Positions 37,422 through 47,062 of a DNA stretch of 64,000 bases are shown piece after piece. Below the pieces are notes generated by a model. That model had not been told where the DNA came from. It made no database searches and saw only the letters and a list, made by a program, of their open reading frames with translations. The stretch's first letter is position 1. Each line of letters begins with the position of its first letter. Source of the DNA: Agrobacterium genomosp. 13 str. CFBP 6927 (GTDB lineage Bacteria > Pseudomonadota > Alphaproteobacteria > Rhizobiales > Rhizobiaceae); contig LT009757.1 of assembly GCA_900012615.1 (NCBI GenBank), positions 611,205 through 675,204 of the forward strand. Reading direction: 5' to 3'. A program made the position numbers and the translations under genes.

Positions 37422-38750
37422 ATGAACGGAAAACTGCCGGTTGCCATGGGCCGCCTGACACGGCGTGGTCTTCTTTCCGTCGCACCTGCGGCATTGGTCG
37501 CGGCTGCGGGCCTGCGTTCCACAACCGCGCAAGCTCAGCCCGTCGTTTCTGCCGACACGGAAGCATTTCTGGACAGTGTCGGCGTGTGTGGCCATTTTGC
37601 CCGCACGAAGGGCGTCTATCCGGAACGTTTCGAACATATCCTGCCGGAAATGGAAGCCCTTGGAGTGCGCCACCTGCGTGACGAGGGCCTGATTACCGCT
37701 TCAGACCGCCGCAACAGCCCCGCATTCCAGCGCCTGCGCCAGATCGTGGCAGCGGATATTCGTCTCACCATCATCTGTTACGATGATCTCAATCCTTACG
37801 TCTCCACGCCGCTAGACAGGATCGCGGATTTCTACGACTGGTGCGATGGCGGCATCGAGCTTTTCGAGGGCAGCAACGAACCTGTTTTAACGAAGGATCC
37901 CCAAAATGCGCCACGCCGCTCGGCGCAGCATCAGGCAGCGCTTTACGAAACGGCCCGCTCCAATCCCCGCTTGAGCGCCATCGGCATTGTCGCACCGAGC
38001 TATATCCAGACGAACATACCGCTGGCGCTCAATCTTGAGGAGACGTGCGATTTCGGCAATATTCACCCCTATGCCGGCATGGAGCATCCCGAAACAACCG
38101 GGCCGGGGCAGCTTTCAAAATTCGTGACGGCGTCGGCACCCATAGCGGCACGCCGGCCGATACTCGCCACGGAGATCGGATACCACACCTCGCTGAAGAC
38201 CAAGAGCTTCCATTTCCCCGTCACCGAAGGCATCAAGGCGCGCTATATGCCGCGCACGCTCTTATGGTGTTTCATCAGCGGTATCCGCCGGTCCTATATT
38301 TACGAGATGGTCTCCAGTTTCGCTGACGATGAGACAAACCCCGAAACATCATTTGGCCTGTTACGGCATGACCTGAGCCGTACGCCGGCTTACGAGGCCG
38401 TCCGCGCCCTGCTTTCGCTTTGCAGGGCAAAGCGGCAGACGGCGCCGGCTGAACGCCGCATCGATTTCCTCCAGAGCGATACCCAAAGAGTATCCCTGCG
38501 GCTGGCGAGACCAGATGGCGCGTTACTCGTGCCGGTGTGGCTTGCTGTCCGGGGCTGGCAATGGCCGGCGCGGATTGAGAATCCGCCTGTTGAACGTCCC
38601 ACGGCTTTTTCGGTAACAGGCACACATAGCCAGGTCATCGCACACCGGTTCCACGATGATGGGTCCGTTAGCCAGCACGCCATTGTGCAGGAAGGGGGGC
38701 AATATAGGCTTCCCGCTAGCGATCAGCTCACGGTTCTGGAAGTGTTTTGA
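37422..38750 (+). CDS. Exported glycoside hydrolase-like protein (clan GH-A fold)
   Basis: A 442-residue protein with a Tat-like leader (RLTRRGLLSVAPAALVAAAG). The TIM-barrel part (about residues 45-345) shows the two GH-A glutamates: LFEGSNEPVL after strand 4 and PILATEIGYHT after strand 7. GH39/GH5-like proteins and Asl1-type glycosidases share this look. The last ~90 residues form a beta-rich domain (VSLRLARPDGALLVPVWLAV), as often in such hydrolases. AGGAG precedes the ATG. Location suggests trimming or turnover of the polysaccharide made here. Confidence 0.78.
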   Translation: MNGKLPVAMGRLTRRGLLSVAPAALVAAAGLRSTTAQAQPVVSADTEAFLDSVGVCGHFARTKGVYPERFEHILPEMEALGVRHLRDEGLITASDRRNSPAFQRLRQIVAADIRLTIICYDDLNPYVSTPLDRIADFYDWCDGGIELFEGSNEPVLTKDPQNAPRRSAQHQAALYETARSNPRLSAIGIVAPSYIQTNIPLALNLEETCDFGNIHPYAGMEHPETTGPGQLSKFVTASAPIAARRPILATEIGYHTSLKTKSFHFPVTEGIKARYMPRTLLWCFISGIRRSYIYEMVSSFADDETNPETSFGLLRHDLSRTPAYEAVRALLSLCRAKRQTAPAERRIDFLQSDTQRVSLRLARPDGALLVPVWLAVRGWQWPARIENPPVERPTAFSVTGTHSQVIAHRFHDDGSVSQHAIVQEGGQYRLPASDQLTVLEVF

Positions 38751-38876
38751 GTGATATAAAACGGGAATTCCGCCTCTCGATTTTATGCATTGCCTCGGTC
38801 GGCTGCATGCTGTGAGATGCGGAAATACAGACTGCACGACCGAGCGGCCAGATATTATTAAATATATTTTTTGTAG

Positions 38877-39998
38877 ATGGAAATGATAGCGCAAACATCA
38901 AAAAAACCACCAGTCACCGGTTCACAACGTCTGGACGTGCTTCAGATCCTGCGCGCAGCAGCAGCAGCGATGATTGTTGCGCTACACGCCCATGCCAATT
39001 GGGAATTTTCTCTTTTTCCCCTCCCCACCACAAAGCTTGGGGCTGGCGTCGATCTGTTCTTCGTTATTTCCGGCTTCGTCATCGTCTATGCCTCAAGACC
39101 CTATTTCGCCACGCCCGGCGGACGATCGGCCTTTTTCCTGCGAAGGCTTATCCGCATTCTTCCCCTCTACTGGTTCGCGCTCACGCTGCGGCTGGTGGCG
39201 CTGGCAGCGGCGGCCTTTCTCGGCGTCAAGGCGTTCCCGTCATTGCAGGCAATCCTCACGTCCTATTTCTTCATTCCGCATGACAGCATGGGTTACGGTG
39301 ACGCCTATCCATTCCCAATCCTGGATCTTGGCTGGACGCTGAACTACGAGATGTTTTTTTATGTCGTGTTCGCATTCTTCATTGTCCTGCCGCTGGAACG
39401 CGCCGTTTGGGCGACAGCCGGCACCCTTTGCGCCGGCGTCCTGATCGGCGCCGTTTTTGATTTGGCCCTGCCCTTCAGTTTTTGGCTTCAGCCTATCGTT
39501 CTGGAATTCGTCGCGGGAATGGTGCTGGCCGTGTTGTTCCTGCGCGGCCTGCGCTTGCCGGCTGTGATTGGTTTTGCGGCAGCTGTGTCCGGCCTGGCGA
39601 TCTGGGCACTCGTAGACCTGAGCATGTTCGAATCCTACGGTAATCCGGGCTTCTATTCATTTCCCAGGCTGTTCGTTCTGGGCGGCGGCGCTATTCTGCT
39701 TATGGTCGCCGCCACCCTGACGAGGGGGATCACTCTGCCGCGCGTCGCGCAACCTCTCGCAGCGCTCGGAGATTCCTCCTATGCGCTTTACCTGCTGCAC
39801 CCATTCATTTTTCTCGGATTCAAAGGGGCTTTGGGAGCCTTGGCACTCCCGCAGGCGTGGAACAATGGCGTCTATCTTGCCGTTGTCGTTAGCACAATCG
39901 CTATCGCCCACGCCTTTCACCGCTTCGTCGAAATGCCGACGACAGCATGGCTTCGTGACAGGATCATAGCACCTCGAACGAAGATCGCCGTATCATAA
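38877..39998 (+). CDS. Acyltransferase-3 membrane protein, ExoZ-like
   Basis: A 373-residue membrane acyltransferase. LDVLQILRAAAAAMIVALHA-type first helix with the catalytic His, GAGVDLFFVISGFVIVYASR, and RRLIRILPLYWFAL are those of ExoZ, the succinoglycan acetyltransferase. LGWTLNYEMFFYVVFA and the late YALYLLHPFIFLGFK also match. Two starts, ATG 38877 and ATG 38883, are possible; both have poor ribosome-binding sites inside an AT-rich stretch. Probable acetylation of the local polysaccharide. Confidence 0.88.
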   Translation: MEMIAQTSKKPPVTGSQRLDVLQILRAAAAAMIVALHAHANWEFSLFPLPTTKLGAGVDLFFVISGFVIVYASRPYFATPGGRSAFFLRRLIRILPLYWFALTLRLVALAAAAFLGVKAFPSLQAILTSYFFIPHDSMGYGDAYPFPILDLGWTLNYEMFFYVVFAFFIVLPLERAVWATAGTLCAGVLIGAVFDLALPFSFWLQPIVLEFVAGMVLAVLFLRGLRLPAVIGFAAAVSGLAIWALVDLSMFESYGNPGFYSFPRLFVLGGGAILLMVAATLTRGITLPRVAQPLAALGDSSYALYLLHPFIFLGFKGALGALALPQAWNNGVYLAVVVSTIAIAHAFHRFVEMPTTAWLRDRIIAPRTKIAVS

Positions 39999-40183
39999 GC
40001 CCTTCAAACGAAATCAAAGCTACCTGGTCATTAAGGATAGCTGCAGCTTGCCATCCAGCGCGCATTTTAACACTTGATCGTTTGCTTGGGCTGTGCGATT
40101 TAAGAGGAAATTTAAAATGTTGGATAACTCTGTTCAACATTGCGCATATTTAAGTTTGTATTTTAAAAATTTGGAGAGTTGTA

Positions 40184-41080
40184 ATGTCTCGCCTTCGTAA
40201 CGGCTCGACGCTCGCTGGTGCGATATTGGTTACCAGCATCGGCATTTTTTCTGCACCTGCCAATGCCCAGACGGTCGAAACCACGCCTCCGGCTGCTCAG
40301 CAGCAGACGCCACCGGTTGAAAGCGCAGCGACAGGCGCTCCCGTCAAAGCCGCAGATGAAACCAACGCCGCATTTCTGGCGCGCGTTCACAGCACCAATC
40401 CCGGTACCGTCGCTGTTTCCGCCGCAGAACTGTTCAAGCAGTCTCCCGCGCCCGGAACCATCAAAGATCTCATCACCATCGCATCCAGCACCGATGCGGC
40501 GACCGCCAACGTGGCAGGAGAGGTGACGAGCGGGTTTCCCATCATCGCCGTCTCCACCAGCGCCGCACAATTCTCCGAACAGCTTTCTGCTCTGGTTCTG
40601 AGTGATTCCAGCCAGTTGCCCACCATCGTTGCGCTGGCCCAGAAGGTCGCCAACAAGGACTTCTCCGAAGTTGTCGGCGAAGGTCTCGCACTCGCTTATT
40701 CCACAGCGATGCAAAGGGGCGATACGATACTTGCCGCCGCCATACAGTTGCAGACGAAGGGCACCGGCGTGCCCCCCGATCTTCTGATCGCCTTTAGCGA
40801 AAACGTCCAGGGAACGGCCGCCGGCCCGGCTGCACCCGCAGCTGCCGCGGCAGCCGCTTCCCCCATTGGCGGCGCCGGTTCCTCACCTGCAAGCGCCAAC
40901 AGCATTGGTGGCTCAGGGGATACGGGTGCCGATGGCGGGACGATACAGGCGGGCGGTGGAGCAGCCCCCGTCGGCGGTGGCGGAAGCGGAACAACAACGA
41001 CCGGTGGCACGAGCACTCTGCTGTCCATAACGGTTTCAACCGGCAGCACCAGCACGCCAACGAGCACAAGTCCCGTTTGA
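40184..41080 (+). CDS. Exported Ala/Gly/Thr-rich protein of unknown function
   Basis: A 298-residue protein. The signal peptide (TLAGAILVTSIGIFSAPANA) is followed by a Pro/Gln/Ala linker, a helical middle (about residues 60-205) rich in short hydrophobic and Ala segments, then about 90 residues of low-complexity Ala, Gly, Ser and Thr (GGGGSGTTTTGGTSTLLS). GGAGAG sits well before the ATG. It lies upstream of the tyrosine autokinase. I do not recognise a family; a periplasmic or surface accessory of polysaccharide export is a guess from context. Confidence 0.7.
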   Translation: MSRLRNGSTLAGAILVTSIGIFSAPANAQTVETTPPAAQQQTPPVESAATGAPVKAADETNAAFLARVHSTNPGTVAVSAAELFKQSPAPGTIKDLITIASSTDAATANVAGEVTSGFPIIAVSTSAAQFSEQLSALVLSDSSQLPTIVALAQKVANKDFSEVVGEGLALAYSTAMQRGDTILAAAIQLQTKGTGVPPDLLIAFSENVQGTAAGPAAPAAAAAAASPIGGAGSSPASANSIGGSGDTGADGGTIQAGGGAAPVGGGGSGTTTTGGTSTLLSITVSTGSTSTPTSTSPV

Positions 41081-41211
41081 GCCTGGCTTTGCCGCCTTTT
41101 CCTTCGGAGATGGCGGCCGCCTGTTCCACGATGCAACCGAGACTTGGCGGGCGCTGCGCCCGCCATAAAGAGCGAGGCTGACAGTTGTTGCAAAGGCACG
41201 ATCCCCTGACG

Positions 41212-43467
41212 ATGACCGATTACGATAAAAGCGGACTTACAGCCGACTTTATCGATATCGACGCCGCCCTTGCGATGATCCGTCGGCAATGGCGCATCGT
41301 CCTTGCCGCGATCGTCGTTGCCGGGGCAATTGGTCTCGCCTTCGCCGCAACGGCCGTTCCAATCTATTCCGCCACGGCAACTCTCCTGATTGACCGCAAC
41401 AACAGTCAGATCGTCGAGCAGCTTTCGACAATCGGCGGCGTCATCGAGGACGAAGCGTCCATTCTCAGCCAGGTCGAAGTCCTGCAATCGGAAACCATCG
41501 GTCTCGCTGTCGTCGACAGTCTCAACCTGACGGAAAACCAGGAATTCAGGGCAACACGTGCATCGCTTCTGAGCTCGATATTCAGCACCGTCCGTTCGCT
41601 GGTCAACGTGTCGCAATGGTTCTCACCCGTCAAGAAAGAAACGGTGATTGACGATGGAACCCTGAAAAGATCGCTGTCTGACCGGCTGCTTCAGGGCCTC
41701 AGTGTCAAACGCATTGGCCGAACCTATGCACTGGAACTGACCTATAATTCAACCTCGCCGGTTCTCGCCGCACAGATCGTCAACGCGGTGGCGTCGGCCT
41801 ATCTGGTCGACAAGCTCAACTCCAAATATGAGGCGACGAAGCGGGCCAGCGACTGGTTGTCCGATCGCATCGCCGAGTTGCGCCAGCGCGCCCTTGAAAC
41901 CGATCTGGCCGTGCAGAAATTTCGCGCCGAACACAACCTGATCGAGACCGGCACCAGCGGCCTGCTCTCTGATCAACAACTGGCGGCGTCCAACAGCGCG
42001 CTGATACTGGCGCAGTCGGATACGGCGCGAGCGCGGGCGAGGGTGCAACGTATCGAATATATCCTCGCCACCGATGATGTCGATGCGGTCGTCACCGATA
42101 TTCTCGACAGCGCGGTTGCAAATGACCTGCGCAAAAAATATCTCGAATCCTCAAAGCTCGAAGCGGAAATCACCAGCCGGCTTGGCAGCAACCATGTTCA
42201 GGCGGTGCGTCTGCGCAACGAGATGCAGGAATATCGTCGGCTGATGTTCCAGGAAATCAGCCGAATCGCGCAGAGTTACAAAAGCGATCTCGAGGTTTCG
42301 GAAGCGCGGGAAAAATCTCTCGCGGAAAGTGTCGCCAAGGCCACCAATGTCAGCACCTCCGCCAGCCAGACCCAGGTTCAGCTTCGCGAATTGCAGCGTG
42401 AGGCGGAAACCTACAAGAACATGTATCAGACTTTCCTGCAGCGTTATCAGGAAGCGATGCAGCAGCAGTCCTTCCCCGTGACGGAAGCGCGCGTTATTTC
42501 CAAGGCGATGCCGCCTTATACGCCGAGCAAGCCGAACAAAACCATGATCCTGGCGCTGTTCATGATCATGGGGGCTGCAGCCGGCGGCGGTATCGCTGTG
42601 TTCCGCGAATTCCGCGACCGCTTCTTCCGCACGGGAGAGCAGGTTCGCGACGTTCTCGGTCTGGAGTTCCTCGGCAACACGCCGCTCGTCCAGGGCAAGC
42701 CCGGCGCGGATACCCTGAAGGATCAGGGTGATGCATCCAGCGCCACACGTCCCTCAAGCGTCGCCCGCTACGCTGTCGACCACCCGCTTTCATCTTTCGC
42801 CGAAACGCTGCGCAGCACGCGGCTTGCCATGGATCTCGGCATCGCCTCGAAACACGGCGCAAGGGTGGTCGGCGTGGTATCGGCTTTGCCGAGCGAGGGG
42901 AAATCGACGATCTCCATCAATCTGGCGCAGCTTCTGGCTGGGCAAGGTGCGCGGGTTCTGCTGCTGGATGCCGATATTCGTAATCCGGGCGCCACACGTG
43001 CCCTGGCGCGTCACGCCACCGAAGGCCTGCTCGAAGTGCTGCTGGAAGGCCGCAATATTCGCGATGTCCTTCTGCACGACGAAAAGACCCGGCTCGCTTT
43101 CCTCCCGACCGTCGTCAAGCAACGCGTACCGCATTCTTCCGAGCTGCTGACATCGCCACAAATGCACAAATTGCTAGCCGAGGCCGGCAGCGTCTTCGAC
43201 TACATCATTGTCGATCTGCCGCCACTCGGGCCGGTTGTCGACGCCCGCGCGATGGCCAGCCGGATAGACGGCTTCGTTTTTGTTACCGAATGGGGCAAGA
43301 CCGCCCGCAGGGCGGTCCGCAATACCATCGAAAACGAAGTCCATATCCGCAAGAAATGCCTCGGCGTCATTCTCAACAAGGTCGACACTGAAAAGCTGAA
43401 GCTCTACCGGGCCTATGGTTCGAGCGAATATTATCATTCGCGCTACACCAGATATTACCATGACTAG
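41212..43467 (+). CDS. Polysaccharide co-polymerase/tyrosine autokinase (Wzc/ExoP-like)
   Basis: A 751-residue inner-membrane protein controlling chain length and export. The N-terminal Wzz domain has a first helix (WRIVLAAIVVAGAIGLAFAA, about residues 26-45), a long periplasmic coiled-coil region and a second helix near 445-465. The C-terminal BY-kinase has Walker A SALPSEGKST, Walker A' VLLLDADIRNPGA and Walker B YIIVDLPPLG. The tail is tyrosine-rich (YRAYGSSEYYHSRYTRYYHD), the autophosphorylation cluster. A TTG at 41185 has a better ribosome-binding site (GAGG) and is an alternative start. It overlaps the next gene by eight bases. Confidence 0.93.
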   Translation: MTDYDKSGLTADFIDIDAALAMIRRQWRIVLAAIVVAGAIGLAFAATAVPIYSATATLLIDRNNSQIVEQLSTIGGVIEDEASILSQVEVLQSETIGLAVVDSLNLTENQEFRATRASLLSSIFSTVRSLVNVSQWFSPVKKETVIDDGTLKRSLSDRLLQGLSVKRIGRTYALELTYNSTSPVLAAQIVNAVASAYLVDKLNSKYEATKRASDWLSDRIAELRQRALETDLAVQKFRAEHNLIETGTSGLLSDQQLAASNSALILAQSDTARARARVQRIEYILATDDVDAVVTDILDSAVANDLRKKYLESSKLEAEITSRLGSNHVQAVRLRNEMQEYRRLMFQEISRIAQSYKSDLEVSEAREKSLAESVAKATNVSTSASQTQVQLRELQREAETYKNMYQTFLQRYQEAMQQQSFPVTEARVISKAMPPYTPSKPNKTMILALFMIMGAAAGGGIAVFREFRDRFFRTGEQVRDVLGLEFLGNTPLVQGKPGADTLKDQGDASSATRPSSVARYAVDHPLSSFAETLRSTRLAMDLGIASKHGARVVGVVSALPSEGKSTISINLAQLLAGQGARVLLLDADIRNPGATRALARHATEGLLEVLLEGRNIRDVLLHDEKTRLAFLPTVVKQRVPHSSELLTSPQMHKLLAEAGSVFDYIIVDLPPLGPVVDARAMASRIDGFVFVTEWGKTARRAVRNTIENEVHIRKKCLGVILNKVDTEKLKLYRAYGSSEYYHSRYTRYYHD

Positions 43468-44137
43468 GCGGGACGGCCTGATGCGCCTGCCCAATATCTT
43501 GGTAGTTGTGCCGGTTCTCATCATTTCCGTCTTCGTTTTGTCGGTTGCGGCACATGCGTTTTCCGAAGCACGGCGCTTTTCCGATATAGTCGCCATGGCG
43601 AGAATTGCTGACGACAGAAACGGCCTGGCACCCGATCTACTGGCCACGGCCGTCGACGGACTTCGCCCCGTCGTTGCAGAAAGAATCTGCCGTTCAGATA
43701 TCGTCAAATCCGGGCTGCGGCTGGTTCTGGCCGATCTTGATGCAAATGGCAAAGACGTGACATCCGAGACCGGCGCTGCGCGCCTTGGGTTTGCCGAGAC
43801 CTATATTCGTCATGCCCTATTTTGTTTTCCGGCAAATGGCGATGTTTGGCTGCGTCTGGCCATGGTTCGTTCGCTGCGCAACGCCTCACCCCTGGAAATC
43901 GCCGTGCTGATGAATTTTTCCCATCTCTACGGGCCGGCCGACGCCAATCTCATACGCGGACGCTTCGTGATGTGGCAGCAATTTCCGAAAGAAACGCTGC
44001 CACAGGCCGAAGCGGCCAGGGAGGCGGATACAGCAGTCGTCTGTGGCAAGGAAGGTGAAATTCTGCGCTGGACCTTGCGGGATGCCTGTCCCCAGGAGCC
44101 GGCAAGCGGCACGAAACGATCCAAGCCGGCGCCATGA
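43460..44137 (+). CDS. Membrane-anchored helical protein coupled to the autokinase
   Basis: A 225-residue protein with one N-terminal helix (LPNILVVVPVLIISVFVLSV) and a periplasmic, mostly helical domain resembling degenerate TPR repeats (LGFAETYIRHALFCFPANGD, WLRLAMVRSLRN). Its ATG lies inside the end of the autokinase gene (ATGACTAG), so it is translated with it. Proteins of this kind occur beside O-antigen-ligase genes in other rhizobial loci, but no function is known. It may organise the polymerase complex. Confidence 0.72.
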   Translation: MTRRDGLMRLPNILVVVPVLIISVFVLSVAAHAFSEARRFSDIVAMARIADDRNGLAPDLLATAVDGLRPVVAERICRSDIVKSGLRLVLADLDANGKDVTSETGAARLGFAETYIRHALFCFPANGDVWLRLAMVRSLRNASPLEIAVLMNFSHLYGPADANLIRGRFVMWQQFPKETLPQAEAAREADTAVVCGKEGEILRWTLRDACPQEPASGTKRSKPAP

Positions 44138-44216
44138 GGTAAAATCCGCGAAATGGCGCGAAACGCCTATTCGCTCCTGACACTGTCACAGCAAACGTCT
44201 TACAAAGCCGAAAACC

Positions 44217-45785
44217 ATGCCGCCATTCGAAGCCCAACCAGAACCGCTGTCCCTCTCACCGTCCCGACCGGTCGCGTTTCAGGACTATTTCCGGACGGCC
44301 GCAATGGTAACATTCTGGGCAATATTCCTTCTCGCGCTTCTCAATCGCGGCGCGACCGAAATCGAAAGCCGCATCGTCGTCACCATAGCAATTTATGTCC
44401 TGCTGGTGCCTTCCATTCTGGTGTTCGGGCCGCCTCAAGGCGGTTCCGGCAAAGCGCTGGTCGCCGCCTGCTTTTTGCTGGCGGCACTCATCGTCCAGAC
44501 CCTGCTGCAAACATCGCCTTTACCGGGCATCGCGCCACCCAACCCGGCCTGGGCCACCGCCGCGATGTTCGCGCAGGCCGTGCCCGCCGCCACGATCTCT
44601 CTCACCCCGGCGGATGATCAGCTCGGACTTTTGAGCGCTGCCCTGCCCTTCGGGGCTTTCATGGCCGGCCTTGTGATTTTCGATAGCGACGAGCGCGCAG
44701 CAAAAGCGCTACGATGGTTTGCAATAGCCGGCGGTTGGCTGGCGCTATGGGCGATCCTGCAATTTCTGCTTTTCCCGGACATGCTGGGCTTTATTCAGAA
44801 ACGCTTTTATCTTGGCAGCCTGACGGGTCTTTTCGTCAACCGCAACACCGCCGCAACCTTCTTTGGCCTCATCCTTCTCACCCTCGTCGTACTGCTGCAC
44901 AAAAGGCTCGTGGCGCCGGACTGGAGGATGATCCGAGCACTTGTGGCAAACCGCCTGACGGTGCCGGACGAACAGAAACGGCTCATCCGCAAAGCCGCCT
45001 TCATCGGCGCTCTCACCGCCTTTTGCTTTCTCGCCCTGATGCTGACCGGATCTCGCGCGGGGATCATGTCGAGCTTTGCCGCGCTGCTTTTCCTTATTCT
45101 TCTCACCGTTTTCAACTCCCCCTTGAGGGCGGGCCGCAAGGCGGCGGCTTCACGGCGCAGGCGGCGCGGGTTTAAACGCAAGGCGGCAGTCATGCTCGCC
45201 ATCACCATCGCCCTGTTCTCGCTTTTCGCCAGTCGGGTGGCGCTGCGCATGGAAACGCGCGTGGAAGACGATATGCGCTTCTGCTACATGCCGGGCATCA
45301 TGCGCGCCATCGCCGATAACTGGCCCTGGGGGTCAGGCCTTGCAAGTTTTGCGGAAACCTATGCACCCTATCATATGGCACAATGCGGCGTGGATGCCAT
45401 CGTCACCCATGCCCATAATGTCTATGCCGAAGGCTTACTGACACTCGGCATCGCATTTCCTTTCTACGCGGCTTTTTTTGTGCTTGCCCACCTCGCTATT
45501 TTTATTCGCGGAGCGCGCAAACGCAAAAGCTACCGTTACGCCTCCCATCTCGGCCTTGCGGGGTTATTGCTTGTCGCACTCCATTCCACACTTGATTTTT
45601 CGCTACAGGTGCCAGGCTTCGCCATGGCCTATGCGGTCTTCCTTGCCCCCATTGTCACTCTTTGCCTTCGCCCGCCGGGAGTGGAGCGGGAGGGGCGACG
45701 GCGAAGACAATCTTCGGCCGGTCCCATGATGCCAGGCTCGACCGGCCAGGGTGAGGCGGTGAACACCGCGTTTTGGCAACCGTAA
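44217..45785 (+). CDS. O-antigen ligase/polymerase family membrane protein
   Basis: A 522-residue protein with about 11-12 helices of the Wzy/WaaL superfamily. The hallmark large periplasmic loop lies near residues 345-400 (MPGIMRAIADNWPWGSGLAS, FAETYAPYHM, VTHAHNVYAEGLLTLGI), with the conserved Arg upstream in LTGSRAGIMSSFAALLF. It would polymerise repeat units or ligate them to an acceptor. It belongs to the autokinase operon, 79 bases after the helical protein gene. A second protein of this superfamily is at 51199-52617. Confidence 0.9.
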   Translation: MPPFEAQPEPLSLSPSRPVAFQDYFRTAAMVTFWAIFLLALLNRGATEIESRIVVTIAIYVLLVPSILVFGPPQGGSGKALVAACFLLAALIVQTLLQTSPLPGIAPPNPAWATAAMFAQAVPAATISLTPADDQLGLLSAALPFGAFMAGLVIFDSDERAAKALRWFAIAGGWLALWAILQFLLFPDMLGFIQKRFYLGSLTGLFVNRNTAATFFGLILLTLVVLLHKRLVAPDWRMIRALVANRLTVPDEQKRLIRKAAFIGALTAFCFLALMLTGSRAGIMSSFAALLFLILLTVFNSPLRAGRKAAASRRRRRGFKRKAAVMLAITIALFSLFASRVALRMETRVEDDMRFCYMPGIMRAIADNWPWGSGLASFAETYAPYHMAQCGVDAIVTHAHNVYAEGLLTLGIAFPFYAAFFVLAHLAIFIRGARKRKSYRYASHLGLAGLLLVALHSTLDFSLQVPGFAMAYAVFLAPIVTLCLRPPGVEREGRRRRQSSAGPMMPGSTGQGEAVNTAFWQP

Positions 45786-45856
45786 CCGCTATGAGGTGCA
45801 TATTCGGACAGCGCGAAACAAATGATTGCAGAACCAAATAGGCGCGGGAAATTGGC

Positions 45857-47062
45857 ATGCGGATATTGCAGGTAACATCTCTATTTTCTCCCGACCGGGT
45901 GGGCGGCGCGGAGATATTCGTGGAAGACCTTGCACGCGGGCTGGCGGACAAGGGACATGCGGTTGCGGTGGCCGCCATTTCCCGGAAACAACAGCCTGCG
46001 GAGCTGCGTGATGGTTTCGCCATCCACCGCCTTGGATATACGACACCGTTTTTCATCGGCGATTGGGAGCAGCAGCCGGGATGGAAGCGCAAATATTACA
46101 AAGCCGCCGTGCAACTGGATCCGCGCCTTGTGCGCCGGCTCGCACATGTCATCAATGATTTCCGCCCGGATGTCGTTAACACCCATTCGCTCTCTGAATT
46201 GACGCCGCTGATCTGGCCGATGATCCGCAGGCGAGGCATTCCGCTTGTTCATTCCCTGCATGATTTCACCAGCATGTGCACCAACGGATCGCTGTTTCAC
46301 GATGGGCACATTTGCGATGGCAGCAGCAAGAAATGCCGCACCTTTTCTTATCTGCACCGGCGTTGCCAATGTGCCGTCGATGCCGTGGCCGGCGTTGGCC
46401 GCGATATTGTCGATCGCCATGTCCAGGCCGGCTTCTTCACCCATGTGCCCGAAAATCGCCGCGCGGTTATCTGGAACGCCATAGCGCCGCCGGTCTCACA
46501 GAATTCGCGCAAGCCCCGCACGGCCGGTGAGCCGATTGTTTTCGGCTATCTCGGCCGCATCGAGGCGCCCAAGGGCGCGGATCTGCTGATCGAGGCGCTG
46601 CACCTCCTGCCGCCGCAAGGCTGGCGGCTGGTCATGGCGGGTCGGGCACCGAGCGGCATCGAAGCCTATCGGCAGAAGGCCGCAGACCTTCCCGTCGAAT
46701 TCCCCGGTTATGTGGAGGCCGATAATTTCTTCGCGGGTATAGATTGTCTTATTGTGCCGCCTTTATGGCCGGAGGCTTTCGGGCGCACTGTCGCCGAGGC
46801 TATCCTGCGCGGCGTTCCCGTCATCGGTGCCAATCTCGCCGGGGTTGCCGAACAAATCGGCCACGACAGGCCGGAACGTCTTTTTACACCGGGCAAGGCA
46901 ATCGAACTCGCCGCACGCATGGTCGATGCCATGCACAATCCCGAAATTCTCGTGGAGACGCCCGAAACCATGGCGCGAATTTCGCAGGGCGTCTCCCCCG
47001 AGCGGGTGGTCGCGGCCTATGAAGCGCTCTATGCGGGTCTGCGCAGCAGCATTCGGTCATAA
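45857..47062 (+). CDS. Glycosyltransferase, GT4 family
   Basis: A 401-residue GT-B enzyme and a clear paralogue of the protein at 35710-36945: MRILQVTSLFSPDRVGGAEI, VVNTHSLSELTPLIWPMI and a four-cysteine middle (SMCTNGSLFHDGHICDGSSK) recur there in similar places. The donor site is VFGYLGRIEAPKGADLLIEA and PPLWPEAFGRTVAEAILRG (Glu-x7-Glu). It closes the autokinase operon. Its stop overlaps the convergent glycosyltransferase gene by six bases (47057-47062). Confidence 0.9.
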   Translation: MRILQVTSLFSPDRVGGAEIFVEDLARGLADKGHAVAVAAISRKQQPAELRDGFAIHRLGYTTPFFIGDWEQQPGWKRKYYKAAVQLDPRLVRRLAHVINDFRPDVVNTHSLSELTPLIWPMIRRRGIPLVHSLHDFTSMCTNGSLFHDGHICDGSSKKCRTFSYLHRRCQCAVDAVAGVGRDIVDRHVQAGFFTHVPENRRAVIWNAIAPPVSQNSRKPRTAGEPIVFGYLGRIEAPKGADLLIEALHLLPPQGWRLVMAGRAPSGIEAYRQKAADLPVEFPGYVEADNFFAGIDCLIVPPLWPEAFGRTVAEAILRGVPVIGANLAGVAEQIGHDRPERLFTPGKAIELAARMVDAMHNPEILVETPETMARISQGVSPERVVAAYEALYAGLRSSIRS

